A stretch of 64,000 nt of DNA from Polyangiaceae bacterium (GTDB lineage: Bacteria > Myxococcota_A > Polyangia > Polyangiales > Polyangiaceae), in the NCBI GenBank assembly GCA_025936115.1, contig JAICTZ010000007.1, forward strand, positions 186,001 through 250,000. Direction: 5' to 3'. Shown here piece after piece: positions 47,081 through 56,458 of the stretch. The position numbers and the translations under genes are program-made. The notes beneath the pieces were generated by a model, which saw only the letters and a program-made list of their open reading frames with translations, ran no database searches and was not told where the DNA came from. Position 1 is the stretch's first letter. Each line of letters begins with the position of its first letter.

Positions 47081-48978
47081 GCGTGCGTCTGCTCGCCACG
47101 CTCGTGCTCGCGTTCGGGGTGCTGCTCTGCTCGGGCGCCGCGCGAGCTCAGGTGCGCGTGCAGACCGAAATCGCGGCGCACAAGGTCGAGCTCGGCGACG
47201 CGGTGCAGTTTCAAATCACCGCCATGAGCTCGACGGGCGAGGCTCCGCAAAACCCACGGCTGGCGCCGATCCCCGGCCTCAGCATCATGGGTCCGAGCAC
47301 CGGCACACGAACGCAGGTGAGCATCAACAACGGCCGCATGCAGCAGGAGAGCGGGATTTCGGCGACTTGGAACATCCAAGCCGTCAAGGTCGGCACCTAC
47401 CGCGTTGGGCCTGCCACGGTGGATTTGGGCGGGCAGCGTTTTCAAAGTCAGGTGGAGACGCTCGAGGTCGTGCCCCAGGGCACCTTGCCGCGCGGGGGGC
47501 AACGGGGCGGAGGCCCGCAACCGTTCGATCCATTTCGATTCTTCGACCCCTTCGGCGGCGGTTCCCCGTTTCCGCCCGGGCTCTTTCCGCCAGGCGACCT
47601 CGACCAGCAGCAAGAGCTCCCGCCCGTGCCCGACGAGCTCAAGGTCGAGCGCGCACCCGATCCGATCGCGTTCCTGCGCGCGGTCGTGACACCGAAGCAC
47701 CCGGTCGTCGGCGAACAAGTCACGGTGCGCATCTACGCCTACGGCGGTCGCGGCATCTACCGCCCGGTCAACGCTGTCGACCCGACGTACCCCGATTTTC
47801 TCGACTACACCGGGCAAGACGACTCCTTCACCGAAAACGCCGTTCAGGTTCCGATCGGGGATCAGGTATTCATCGCACAAAAGCTCCGCGAGCTCTGCCT
47901 GTTCCCGCTCCACGCCGGCAAGCTCACGATCGGCTCCATGACGCTCACGTTCACGGGCGGCCGCTACGTCGCGAACCCGCCGATCACGCGCTCGAGCCCG
48001 CCCATCACGCTCGACGTCGTCGAACCACCGCTCGACAATCGCCCGCCCGGCTACCACGTCGGAGACGTGGGCACGCTCGAGCTCAGCGTGGCCGTCGATC
48101 CTCGCCGCGTCACCGCGGGTGACACGGTGGGCGTCGTCGCCAAGCTCGAAGGCACGGGCAGCATCCCCACGGCACTGCGCGTGCCCGAGCAGCGCGGCGT
48201 CGAATGGCTCGATCCCACCCACGTTGACGAGGTGCACGAGCAGCACGGCGTCGTCCGCGGCTTTCGCGCCTTCACCTACCTCGTCAAGATGAACGAGCCC
48301 GGCCGCATCGATCTCGGCGAGCTGACGCTGCCTTACTGGGACCCGCGCAAACGGGCATACGCCACGGCGCGCGCGAGCCTCGGCAAAGTCGAAGTCGCGC
48401 CGAGCCCCCAAAAGGCCGCGCCGGTCGCTAGCGCAGCCGCAGCCAAAACCGACGAACCCGACACGCTCGCCCTGAAACCGCGCCGCACGCTCGCGCCATA
48501 CGGCCCCTCCGCGGCCCCGTTCACCGATTCGCTACGTTTCTGGTACCTCTTGCTCGGCGCACCCGTGGCCGTCGGCCTCGCGGGGGTCGGTCTCGATATC
48601 GGTAGCAGGCTGCGACGCCGCTTCTCCTCCGCGCGCACGAGCCCGCAGCGGCTCGCGCAAGACTCGCTGCGCGCCGCCGAAGTGGCCGCCAAAGGCTCCG
48701 AAATTGCCAAGACGGCCGCGGCCGTGGAGCGCGCGCTCTTCCTCGCGATCGAAGCGGGCACGGGCATCCGCGCGCGCGCGCTGCTCAAAGACGATCTCAA
48801 AGCGGCGCTCGGCGGTGCCGGCATCGAGCCCGGAACGATCGAGCGCACCGTCGCGTTGCTCGACGCCTGTGAAGCGGCGCGCTTCACGGGTAAATCGGCC
48901 GATCTGCCGCCGAAGGAGCTTTGTGCGCGGGCGCACGGGCTCGTCGGTGATCTGTCGCGAAAGCGCCGGAGCTCGTGA
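47077..48978 (+). CDS. batD: BatD-like oxygen tolerance protein
   Basis: A 633-residue protein. The signal peptide ends GAARAQ, followed by repeated immunoglobulin-like beta domains (VQTEIAAHKVELGDAVQFQI at the start, AVVTPKHPVVGEQVTVRIY in the middle) typical of the BatD family. A Gly/Pro-rich insert lies at about 145-175. A transmembrane helix at about 490-510 (WYLLLGAPVAVGLAGVGLDI) precedes a cytoplasmic helical tail. BatD is thought to sit at the periplasmic face with the VWA proteins. GTGA overlaps join it to both neighbours. Confidence 0.9.
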   Translation: MSVRLLATLVLAFGVLLCSGAARAQVRVQTEIAAHKVELGDAVQFQITAMSSTGEAPQNPRLAPIPGLSIMGPSTGTRTQVSINNGRMQQESGISATWNIQAVKVGTYRVGPATVDLGGQRFQSQVETLEVVPQGTLPRGGQRGGGPQPFDPFRFFDPFGGGSPFPPGLFPPGDLDQQQELPPVPDELKVERAPDPIAFLRAVVTPKHPVVGEQVTVRIYAYGGRGIYRPVNAVDPTYPDFLDYTGQDDSFTENAVQVPIGDQVFIAQKLRELCLFPLHAGKLTIGSMTLTFTGGRYVANPPITRSSPPITLDVVEPPLDNRPPGYHVGDVGTLELSVAVDPRRVTAGDTVGVVAKLEGTGSIPTALRVPEQRGVEWLDPTHVDEVHEQHGVVRGFRAFTYLVKMNEPGRIDLGELTLPYWDPRKRAYATARASLGKVEVAPSPQKAAPVASAAAAKTDEPDTLALKPRRTLAPYGPSAAPFTDSLRFWYLLLGAPVAVGLAGVGLDIGSRLRRRFSSARTSPQRLAQDSLRAAEVAAKGSEIAKTAAAVERALFLAIEAGTGIRARALLKDDLKAALGGAGIEPGTIERTVALLDACEAARFTGKSADLPPKELCARAHGLVGDLSRKRRSS

Positions 48979-49832
48979 GCGGGGCGCAGCTTCGTCGTGT
49001 GTGCGTGATGCTCGGCGCGTTGCTCGTGCCGCTCGCGCTCGTGTTGGTATTCGAACGCACCGCGGCAGCGGCGGAGGCGCGCCCAGCCTTCGAGGAAGCC
49101 GTGACCGCGATCGAGCGCGGGGCTTATGGCGACGCCATCGATCGGCTGGAGCTACTCGCCGATCAAGGCTTCGTGCACCCGGACGCGAGCTTCGATCGCG
49201 CCGTCGCCTACCTCGGCCGCGCGCGCTCACCGCAGCGGCAGCCGGGCGATCTCGGGCGCGCCGCCGCCGCTCTCGCCGAGACACTCGCGCTCCGCCCGGA
49301 CGACCACGCCGCCGAGAGCGCGCTCGAGGCCGTGCGGGCGGAAATTGGCCGCAGGCGCGCCCACCAAGGCGGCGCGCCGCTCGTCGCGAAGCCGCGCTTA
49401 CTGCGTGCGCTCGTCGGGCTGTTGCCGGAGACGGCGTGGGGAGTCATCGGCGCGCTCGGTTCGGCGAGTCTCGCATGGGGACTCGCCTTACGACTGTTCG
49501 TGCGCCGCACGTCGACGGAGGTGCCGGGCGCGCTCGCGATCGGCATCGGCGCGCTGCTTTTGTGCGTCGGGGGCGGCCTCGCGCTCGGGGCGCGCCATTT
49601 TCGCAAGAGCTCGACGCTCGCGGTCGTGGTGGTGCCCGAAGCGCGCCTGCTCGACGAATCGGGGCGGCCGTTGCCGGTTTCGGCGAACGCCGAGACGAAC
49701 GTCGTGCCGGAAGGTGCGGAAGTCTACGTGCTCGAACGGCGGGGTGCGCTCGATCGCGTCGAGTGGGGCACGACGGACGGCTTCGTGATCGCCGGACAGG
49801 TGCGTGAAGTCGAGCAGCACGCGAGGAATTGA
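48975..49832 (+). CDS. BatE-like TPR/SH3 membrane protein
   Basis: A 285-residue protein. A signal or membrane helix (about 8-33) is followed by a TPR-like region (about 35-120: FEEAVTAIERGAYGDAIDRLELL). Two helices follow (about 145-165 and 175-195), and a C-terminal SH3b-like domain ends the protein (about 205-275: VVVPEARLLDESGRPLPVS, AEVYVLERRGALDRVEW). This is the BatE plan, the usual last gene of bat operons. The start overlaps batD by GTGA, and a strong hairpin begins at its stop codon. Confidence 0.85.
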   Translation: MSGAQLRRVCVMLGALLVPLALVLVFERTAAAAEARPAFEEAVTAIERGAYGDAIDRLELLADQGFVHPDASFDRAVAYLGRARSPQRQPGDLGRAAAALAETLALRPDDHAAESALEAVRAEIGRRRAHQGGAPLVAKPRLLRALVGLLPETAWGVIGALGSASLAWGLALRLFVRRTSTEVPGALAIGIGALLLCVGGGLALGARHFRKSSTLAVVVVPEARLLDESGRPLPVSANAETNVVPEGAEVYVLERRGALDRVEWGTTDGFVIAGQVREVEQHARN

Positions 49833-49869
49833 AAAGCATTCGATCCGGATCCGTGCGGCAATGCTTTTC
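49831..49869 (+). terminator. 10-bp hairpin ending the MoxR/Bat operon
   Basis: GAAAAGCATT (49831-49840) and AATGCTTTTC (49860-49869) are exact reverse complements with a 19-base loop that itself contains ATCCGGAT. The arm ends in TTTTC. It begins inside the stop codon of the last operon gene. The remaining gap to 50107 holds nothing recognisable. Confidence 0.6.
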
Positions 49870-50107
49870 AGCCTACGCTGCCCGGCGGGCAACGGCGGCA
49901 CCCTCCCCCCGGCTCCAATTGGAGCAACGCCGCCCGCGCGCGTACGAGCTGGGTCCAGCCGCTTTTCACGCAGCCGCCGAACCCGCTCGGCAACAGGCCC
50001 GCCCCCGTTCCGATTCGCCCGTTTCATCGTGGCATCGGACTAACGAGGACGGCACGGGTGAGCCGATGACAAAGTGAAACGACCAAATTCCCGTATGGGT
50101 CGTGGCA

Positions 50108-51010
50108 CTACCTCGCCGCGGCGAGCGCCCGCGCGAAGAAGGGCGAGTGCTGCGCGAGCTCCTCGACGTACGGCCGCACGTCGCCGCGCGCGGGCTCGGA
50201 GAGCCGCGCGAAGGGGATCACGTGTTCGTCCGGCACGTACCGGAAGGTAAAGTTCACGCGCCGCGTGCGAAACCCTTCGATTTCGGGCGGCAACTCGACG
50301 CCCGTGCGATCATCCACGCGCTGAATGCGATGCAGCAGGCGGTCCTTGTAGAGCGGACCTGCGAAGAGCTGCAGCGCGCCATCGTCGAGCCATTGCGTGA
50401 GTGCCGGCTCCGCGCGCTCGCCCGCCTTGCGCCGCGGTACGAACTGGAACAGCGCCCGCTCGCCGAGCGAGAGCGACGCGACGGGGCCCGGCTCGAAATC
50501 GCGGTGCTCACCCACGCGCGCCGAATCGATCCAGCGTCCGCCCTCGAGCCGATCGCCGTAGAAGTTCACGAGGCACGTGTTCAAGTGCCAACCCGCCGGC
50601 ACGTATTCGCGTGGAAAAATACGCCGGGCGCGCGCTTCGATGTCGCGCACGAGCTCTGCGAGGACGGGCGGAAACGGCTCCGCGCCGACCGAACGTTCGA
50701 AGATCCCTTTCGGCGGCCGGTAATAGTCGAGACAGGCAAATTGCCAATTGCCGAGCCAGTACACGGGACGCAGTAGCCGGCGTTGCGTTTCACCACGCGG
50801 CGCTGGCCGATCCACCGGAAAGCGGAATTCCCAGATCGGGTGGAGCCGCGCGAGATACTCGAGGATCTGCTGGCGAGCCCGCTCGCGCACGTAACCCTGA
50901 ACGATGAGGTGCCCCCGCGGGTCTGTCCCCGCCCGCAGCGGAGCAGGTCCGCGCCACGACGAGCGGCGCGCGGGGAGCGACCTCGGTTTCATCGGGCGCG
51001 TCAAAACCAT
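50108..51010 (-). CDS. AlkB-like 2-oxoglutarate/Fe(II) oxygenase
   Basis: A 300-residue protein (MKPRSLPARR, six codons in, is an alternative start). The C-terminal two thirds carry AlkB-type motifs in order: NTCLVNFYGDRLEGGRWI, the iron-binding HxD of VGEHRDFEPGPVASLSLG, GALQLFAGP, the distal histidine in LLHRIQRV, and the 2-oxoglutarate arginines in RRVNFTFRYV. AlkB enzymes remove alkyl groups from nucleic acids by oxidation. The 90-residue basic N-terminal part is longer than in E. coli AlkB. It is divergent from the ChaN-like gene. Substrate (DNA, RNA or protein) unknown. Confidence 0.85.
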   Translation of the reverse strand: MVLTRPMKPRSLPARRSSWRGPAPLRAGTDPRGHLIVQGYVRERARQQILEYLARLHPIWEFRFPVDRPAPRGETQRRLLRPVYWLGNWQFACLDYYRPPKGIFERSVGAEPFPPVLAELVRDIEARARRIFPREYVPAGWHLNTCLVNFYGDRLEGGRWIDSARVGEHRDFEPGPVASLSLGERALFQFVPRRKAGERAEPALTQWLDDGALQLFAGPLYKDRLLHRIQRVDDRTGVELPPEIEGFRTRRVNFTFRYVPDEHVIPFARLSEPARGDVRPYVEELAQHSPFFARALAAAR

Positions 51011-51107
51011 AGTATTCTAGCCGCGGCAACGGCGTGTGCGCCTCGGGCGGGACCTGCCAAGCCGACGAGCTCTCGCGGGTCGAACCGAGCAGCGGTGGTA
51101 GCATTCG

Positions 51108-52091
51108 ATGCGCTTGGCCCGTCTTTCGGTCGCCCTCGTCGCCGGCCTACTCACGGCAATCGTAGCCTGCGGCAGCCCTCCGGCGGCGAATCATCCGGCA
51201 AAAGGCGCCGGGACGGCGCCCTCTAGCGCGAGCTCGAGCCCGCCCAACGCGCCGAGCGCACTGCCGCCGGCGCCCGCCCGAGCTGAATCGCGTCCGGCCG
51301 GCGGTCGCGCATGCGGTGAGCTCGACTGCCGCGCGTTCGATACGCCGCGGCAAGCGTTCGAAGAGGTGCTCAGGAACGCACCGCGCGTCATCGCGATGGG
51401 CGAAGCCCACGCGCAGAAGGCCGCACCCGGCGTCGAATCCGCCACGTCGCGTTTCGCGCGCGAGCTCTTGCCCGCGCTTGCGCCGCGCACCAAGGGCATC
51501 GTGATCGAGCTTTTGGCCCCCGACCACCGCTGCGAGCAGCACGAAGAGCAGGCCGTCGCCGAACGCACGAAGCCGGTCACCGAACCCCAGCGCGAAACGA
51601 ACCAAAGCGAATTCGTCGCGCTCGGCTTCGCCGCCAAAAAGCTCGGCATCCGCGCCGAGCCGCTCATTCCCACCTGTGACGAGCTCAACACCGTCCTCCA
51701 TGCCGACAACGACGTAAGCGCCCTGCTCGAGCTCATCGCGAACATCACCGTGCGTGAGACGTTCGACTTTCTCGATCACCAAAATCCCGAAGCCGCGCTC
51801 GCCATCTACGGCGGCCTCTTGCACAATGACTTGACCCCGAAGGCTGGCCAAGAAGCGTGGAGTTTCGGCCCGCGCATCCGCGACCACGCTCATGGCAGCT
51901 ACGTCGAGCTCGACCTCATCGTGCCCGAGCTGATTCGCAACGAGCCACCCTGGACCGAGCTCCCCTGGTTTTCACACTACGACCCAGCGCGGGCCATGGG
52001 CCAGACCTTGCTCTACCGCACGGGGCCATCCTCTTTCGTGCTGATTTTTCCGCGCACAGAAGCTAGGGCAAACTCGAAGGCCACGCCGTGA
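51108..52091 (+). CDS. ChaN/EreA-like domain lipoprotein
   Basis: A 327-residue lipoprotein (lipobox LLTAIVAC near residue 21). After a Pro/Ser linker, residues about 85-320 show the ChaN/EreA-type fold. The opening is RVIAMGEAHAQK with the conserved Glu/His, then GIVIELLAPDH, and a later ALAIYGGLLHND with the second histidine region. Members include haem-binding ChaN and erythromycin-esterase-like hydrolases. Activity here is not known. The stop overlaps the GTG of manA by four bases, so both proteins are made together. Confidence 0.75.
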   Translation: MRLARLSVALVAGLLTAIVACGSPPAANHPAKGAGTAPSSASSSPPNAPSALPPAPARAESRPAGGRACGELDCRAFDTPRQAFEEVLRNAPRVIAMGEAHAQKAAPGVESATSRFARELLPALAPRTKGIVIELLAPDHRCEQHEEQAVAERTKPVTEPQRETNQSEFVALGFAAKKLGIRAEPLIPTCDELNTVLHADNDVSALLELIANITVRETFDFLDHQNPEAALAIYGGLLHNDLTPKAGQEAWSFGPRIRDHAHGSYVELDLIVPELIRNEPPWTELPWFSHYDPARAMGQTLLYRTGPSSFVLIFPRTEARANSKATP

Positions 52092-53287
52092 GCTCCTTGT
52101 ATCGGCTCCAAAATCCCATTCAGAACTACGCGTGGGGCTCGTACGAAGCGCTCGGCGAGCTCCGCGGTGTCGCAACGCCGACGCAGCTTCCCGAAGCGGA
52201 GATTTGGATGGGTGCGCACCCACTCGCGCCGTCACACATCGAAAACGGCAGAGGCTCGCTCCTCGACCTCATCACTGCAGATCCGACCGCGACGCTCGGC
52301 GCACGCACCGCCACCGAATTCGGCCGGCTGCCATTTTTGCTGAAGCTCCTCGCTGCGCGCGAACCGCTCTCGCTGCAGGCGCATCCGAGCGAGCAGCAAG
52401 CCCGCGCAGGCTACGCGCGCGAACAAGCAGCCGGCGTCCCCCTCAGCGCGACCACCCGCAGCTACAAAGACCCGCACCACAAACCCGAGCTCATCGCCGC
52501 GCTCACGCCGTTCACGGCACTCGTCGGCTTTCGCGCTCCCGACGTCACGGCACGCCTCTTCGCTGCCCTAGGCGTCCCTGCCCTCGCGCCCACCGTCGCG
52601 CTGCTCGAACGTGCGGCGCCGGAATCCGCATTGCGACAGCTCTTCCAGCTCGTGACGGGCGCACCGTCCGAGATCCGGCAAGAGCTCGCTCGCGCGACCG
52701 TGGCCGCCTGCGAGGACCCACCACCGCGCGCCGCCGATTTCGCGCGTGAGCTCGCCTGGGGCGCGCGCATTGGCGCGCTCTATCCCGGTGATGCGGGGAT
52801 CCTCCTCGCGCTCGCATTGAACCTCGTCGTTCTCGCACCGGGCGAGGCGCTCTACCTCCCGGCCGGCAACCTCCACGCCTACCTCGAAGGCACGGGCGTC
52901 GAAGTCATGGCGAGCTCCGACAACGTCCTGCGCGGCGGGCTCACGCCCAAGCACGTCGACGTGGATGAGCTCATGAACGTGCTCGACTTTCGCGCGGAAG
53001 TCGTCGCGCGCGCGCCGACCGAACACCAGCGCGGCGTGACTCGTTACGTGACGCCGGCACGCGAATTCGAGCTCTCGCGCCTCGAACTCACGGGAGCCGC
53101 GCTGCACGTCGCCTTGGTGACTGGGCCCGAAATCGCAGTGGTCACCCGGGGCTCGGTCGAGGTGCGTCGCGGCGCGGATCGTGTGACGCTCGCGTGCGGG
53201 GAGTCAGTCTTCCTTTCGGCGACGGGCGGCGAGTACGACGTGAGCGGCAACGGCACGCTATTTCGCGCGCGCGTCAATCTCGCCTGA
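52088..53287 (+). CDS. manA: Mannose-6-phosphate isomerase, class I
   Basis: A 399-residue type I phosphomannose isomerase. It begins RLQNPIQNYAWGSYEALGEL, as in ManA. The zinc-site motifs SLQAHPSEQQA and YKDPHHKPEL are present, with ALVGFRAP following. The second cupin region GEALYLPAGNLHAYLEGTGVEVMASSDNVLRGGLTPKHVD is complete in parts near residue 260-300. It interconverts mannose-6-phosphate and fructose-6-phosphate, feeding GDP-mannose for polysaccharides. Translationally coupled (GTGA) to the ChaN-like lipoprotein gene. Confidence 0.96.
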   Translation: MSSLYRLQNPIQNYAWGSYEALGELRGVATPTQLPEAEIWMGAHPLAPSHIENGRGSLLDLITADPTATLGARTATEFGRLPFLLKLLAAREPLSLQAHPSEQQARAGYAREQAAGVPLSATTRSYKDPHHKPELIAALTPFTALVGFRAPDVTARLFAALGVPALAPTVALLERAAPESALRQLFQLVTGAPSEIRQELARATVAACEDPPPRAADFARELAWGARIGALYPGDAGILLALALNLVVLAPGEALYLPAGNLHAYLEGTGVEVMASSDNVLRGGLTPKHVDVDELMNVLDFRAEVVARAPTEHQRGVTRYVTPAREFELSRLELTGAALHVALVTGPEIAVVTRGSVEVRRGADRVTLACGESVFLSATGGEYDVSGNGTLFRARVNLA

Positions 53288-53347
53288 TTGCACCCGCTCG
53301 GAGTTTCGCGACGACGGAGCGGCGCGCTCGGCTGCGCCTCGACGTCG

Positions 53348-56086
53348 TCACGGCGTTTGGAACTGCGGGTTGTAGGTGAACTCGCCCCAACAGACGAGCC
53401 GGTGGGACCCGGAAAGCACGCCGCAACCCATCTGGTCGTACAGGCTAATTCGATCGAAGGCGATGCCCGACGGCGCGAAGGCGACAGCGGCCATGGAACC
53501 GTAGAGAGGGTCACCCCAGCACCCGAGCGTACCGTTGTCCGCGCGAATGCCGCATGCGCCGCGGCTGCTGACCGAGACCGAGGAGAAGGCCGTGGTCGGC
53601 ATGGCCCCGAGCCCGCCGATGTCGCCCCAGCATTGGACGTGTCCGTCGCTGGAGCGGACGGCGCACGACTGGTAGATCCCAACGCTGAGCGAGCTGAACG
53701 CGACACCAGTAGGAGCGGACGCCACGCTTTCGGAGCTGTTCGTGCCCCAGCACATGACGTTGTCGTTGTCCGCCCGGAGCGCACACCCGAAATTATAGCC
53801 AACGTCGACTACCTTGACGGGGATGCCGGCGGGCACTCCGCTCAGGTGGCCGCTGCCGCTGCTCGGACCCCAGCACTGGAGAGTGCTATCGGACGCGCGC
53901 ACGCCGCAGCCGCCAAAGGGATTCATCGATATCGAATCGAACGCAACGTCTAGCGGTGCGTAGAACGGATTGTTGCTGCCCCAGCACTCGAGCAAACCGT
54001 TGTCTGCGCGAATCGCGCAGCTTTCCGTGTACGTTCCGGTACCGAGCCCCTTGAACGTCGTTCCGCTCGGAATGGCCGTCATGATCGGCCCGCCGTCGCG
54101 ATGCCAGCACATGAGGCGTCCGTCCGCGCGCAGCGCGCACGCCGAGGCCGAAGCCGCGACCACCTCGGCGTACTGGTTCGAGTCCTGGTTGCCTTCCACT
54201 TTGGCCGAGCCATTCCAGCCCCAACATTGCACCTTGCCGTCGAGGGCACGCACGCCGCACGCCTGGTCGTTCCTGCCGGCATAGGTCCCGACATTCTGGC
54301 GAGACGACATGCTGAGCTGGGTGAAGGCGACGCCGCGCGGCGTGTGGAATGCCGCGTTATCCTGCATGAGGCCCCAGCACACCGCCTCGCCAGTGTCGGC
54401 ACGGAGGCCGCAGGCTGCGGAGTCGCTGACGGAAACGGATGCGAAGGGCAGCGCGGGCGGATTGTTCAGGTGGGTGAGATCGTAGGGATAGCCCCAGCAC
54501 TCGACCCCTCTGTCGCCGGCGCGCACGCCACAGGCGGCGTCGCCGCCGACGCTCACCTGCGTGAACGCGACGCCGCTCGGCACGTTGTTCACGACGTTGC
54601 TCGAGTTACCCCAGCAGACGGCTTCGTTCGTATCCGAGCGCACGCCGCACCACGTCGAGTACGCACCGCCGCTGATACTAGAGAACGGCACCGTGGCGAG
54701 TGCGTCCGGAATCGCGGACGGCCAGCATTGCACGAGCGCGTTGTCCGCCCGGATGCCGCACGACTCGTAGGCTCCGGCACTGACGGCTGTGAACGTGACG
54801 CCCGGGATGCTCGAGCTCAGGCCAGTGTCGCCCCAGCACCGGGTCGTACCGCTCGTCAGGATCCCGCAGTAGTGCTCGCTACCACCGTCGATCGACGCCC
54901 ATGCGGCGTTCGTCGGCGGGGTGGCATCGAGCGCAAGCAAGGTATGGCCCCAGCACGTGACACGACCCGTATCGGCGCGGATGGCGCACGTCGACTGCTC
55001 GGCGGTCGCCACCTGCGTGAAGCTCGGACCGCCGGTCCACAAGCCGCAAGTCGGCGCGTTCACCTCGAAGGCGGCGTAGCCGGCGGGACAAGCGGAGCAG
55101 GTGCGATCGCTGACTGGATCTCCCGCGCTAGCCTCGAACTGCGTCAGCGTGCAGTCGGTCCGCGCGACGCAGGCGGTCGTCGGATTAGCGTCGGCGTCCC
55201 AGCCGGCGGCGCCCGAACAAGTGACCTTGGCTGTCGTACCACCTGCGCAGTACTCGCCCGCAGTGCACTCGCTGCACAGGCGATCGTTCGTCGACGTCGG
55301 TGCCTGCGCCTCGTACGTGCCTGCGGCGCAGGTCGTCCAGGTCACGCACGCTGTTGCAGGGTCGGAATCATGGTCGAAGCCGCCACTGTCGGAGCAGCTG
55401 ACAGCGGCTGCGCCAGCACCCGCGCAGAATTCACCCGCGTCGCACGGTGTGCAGCCGGGACCTGCCGTGCCTGCGCTGCAGAAGCCCGCGCTGCCGCCGG
55501 TGCCCGCGCTGCCGCCAGTGCCCGCACTGCCGCCGCTGTCCGAAGCGCCGCCGCTGTCCGAAGCGCCGCCGCTGTCCGAAGCGCCGCCGCTGTCCGAGGC
55601 CCCGCCGGCATCCGAAGCGCCGCCCGCATCGGAAGTGCCGCCGGTCTCCGAACTGCCGCCGGTCTCCGAACTGCCGCCAGTGCTCACGCTGCCGCCGGTC
55701 TCCGAACTGCCGCCGGTGCTCACGCTGCCGCCGGTCTCCGAGCTGCCGCCGGTCTCCGAACTGCCACCCGCACCCGACCTGCCGCCGGTGCCCGCGCTGC
55801 CTCCGGTCGCCGAACTGCCTCCGGTCGCCGAACTGCCTCCGGTGCCCGAACTGCCACCGGTCGCCGAACTGCCTCCGGTGCCCGACTTACCGCCGGTCTT
55901 CGCAGCGCCGCCGGCGCCCGACCTGCCGCCAGTGGGCGACCTGCCGGAACCCGCGACGGTGCCGCCGTCGCCCGGGCCAGCGGCGTCGTCGGAGCTGCCG
56001 CAGCCGGTGGTGGCCGCGACGAAGGCGACCCCGAGCGCCAGTAACATAGGGAGCGTGCGTTGCGTGAACAGCATGGGGAAAGTCAC
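53348..56086 (-). CDS. Large RCC1-repeat, Cys-rich surface lipoprotein
   Basis: About 908-912 residues (start 56086, or ATG 56074). The signal ends in lipobox AATTGC. A linker of about 170 residues (about 35-205) is made of GTGGSS/ATGGS repeats. A Cys-rich EGF/TNFR-like region (about 210-345) contains repeated CSxCTAGEYCAGG units. The rest holds 14 RCC1_2-type blades, each ending in a motif like CGIRADNGxxxCWG. The layout is a lipid anchor, flexible stalk, Cys-rich neck and beta-propeller head exposed at the cell surface. The ligand is unknown. Last gene of the reverse-strand surface module. Confidence 0.88.
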   Translation of the reverse strand: MTFPMLFTQRTLPMLLALGVAFVAATTGCGSSDDAAGPGDGGTVAGSGRSPTGGRSGAGGAAKTGGKSGTGGSSATGGSSGTGGSSATGGSSATGGSAGTGGRSGAGGSSETGGSSETGGSVSTGGSSETGGSVSTGGSSETGGSSETGGTSDAGGASDAGGASDSGGASDSGGASDSGGASDSGGSAGTGGSAGTGGSAGFCSAGTAGPGCTPCDAGEFCAGAGAAAVSCSDSGGFDHDSDPATACVTWTTCAAGTYEAQAPTSTNDRLCSECTAGEYCAGGTTAKVTCSGAAGWDADANPTTACVARTDCTLTQFEASAGDPVSDRTCSACPAGYAAFEVNAPTCGLWTGGPSFTQVATAEQSTCAIRADTGRVTCWGHTLLALDATPPTNAAWASIDGGSEHYCGILTSGTTRCWGDTGLSSSIPGVTFTAVSAGAYESCGIRADNALVQCWPSAIPDALATVPFSSISGGAYSTWCGVRSDTNEAVCWGNSSNVVNNVPSGVAFTQVSVGGDAACGVRAGDRGVECWGYPYDLTHLNNPPALPFASVSVSDSAACGLRADTGEAVCWGLMQDNAAFHTPRGVAFTQLSMSSRQNVGTYAGRNDQACGVRALDGKVQCWGWNGSAKVEGNQDSNQYAEVVAASASACALRADGRLMCWHRDGGPIMTAIPSGTTFKGLGTGTYTESCAIRADNGLLECWGSNNPFYAPLDVAFDSISMNPFGGCGVRASDSTLQCWGPSSGSGHLSGVPAGIPVKVVDVGYNFGCALRADNDNVMCWGTNSSESVASAPTGVAFSSLSVGIYQSCAVRSSDGHVQCWGDIGGLGAMPTTAFSSVSVSSRGACGIRADNGTLGCWGDPLYGSMAAVAFAPSGIAFDRISLYDQMGCGVLSGSHRLVCWGEFTYNPQFQTP
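55490..55975. repeat. Imperfect 15-18 bp tandem repeats coding for the GGS stalk
   Basis: Dozens of short units such as GTCCGAAGCGCCGCCGCT (four exact copies near 55538-55600) and GGTCTCCGAACTGCCGCC encode (T/S)GGSS, ETGGS and DSGGAS runs on the reverse strand. Several blocks are exact at the nucleotide level, which suggests recent expansion and probable length variation between strains. Confidence 0.88.
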
Positions 56087-56458
56087 TCTCCAAGGACAGG
56101 CGCATGTCCGCCGAAGACAACTGCTCGATTTTCGCGCAGGCCCCTTTCCGGTCTCGACACGGCGAAGAGAGAATTAGCACATCGAGTGCTCGCGACGATA
56201 TCGATCTCGCGCTTCCACTCGATGATTCGGTGTGCATGTGGGTGGAAGTCCCCGTTGTCGACAAGCCTCCCACATTCACAGCTTCACTGGTGCGAGCGCG
56301 CGGGCAGGACGCTCATGCTCTCGACGACTCGCCAGCGAGGACCAACCGCACATGGAGCTTCGCCTGCGAGCGCACGGCAGTGTCGCCGTTGGAACGGCGC
56401 GCTTGCTCGAGCGCGGCGTTGACACCCGCGGACCCTCAGCGTTCCTGCGGCGACGCAC
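56087..56458. other. 372-bp gap before the RCC1 gene, no gene seen
   Basis: No coding frame here has the codon bias or motifs of a gene; the frames read on the + strand are shadows. It contains locally A/T-richer segments (AATTAGCACATCG, GATATCGATC) and a CTTCCAC/GTGGAAG pair of arms. It is long enough to hold an independent promoter for the RCC1 lipoprotein gene. Confidence 0.4.

Noticed and set aside
55490..55975. CRISPR-like array
   Set aside because: The units are short, contiguous and in coding frame with no spacers; they are protein linker repeats.
54101..56044. A 647-residue forward frame over the RCC1 gene
   Set aside because: Its Ala/Arg/Gly runs come from reading the GGS and RCC1 repeats backwards.
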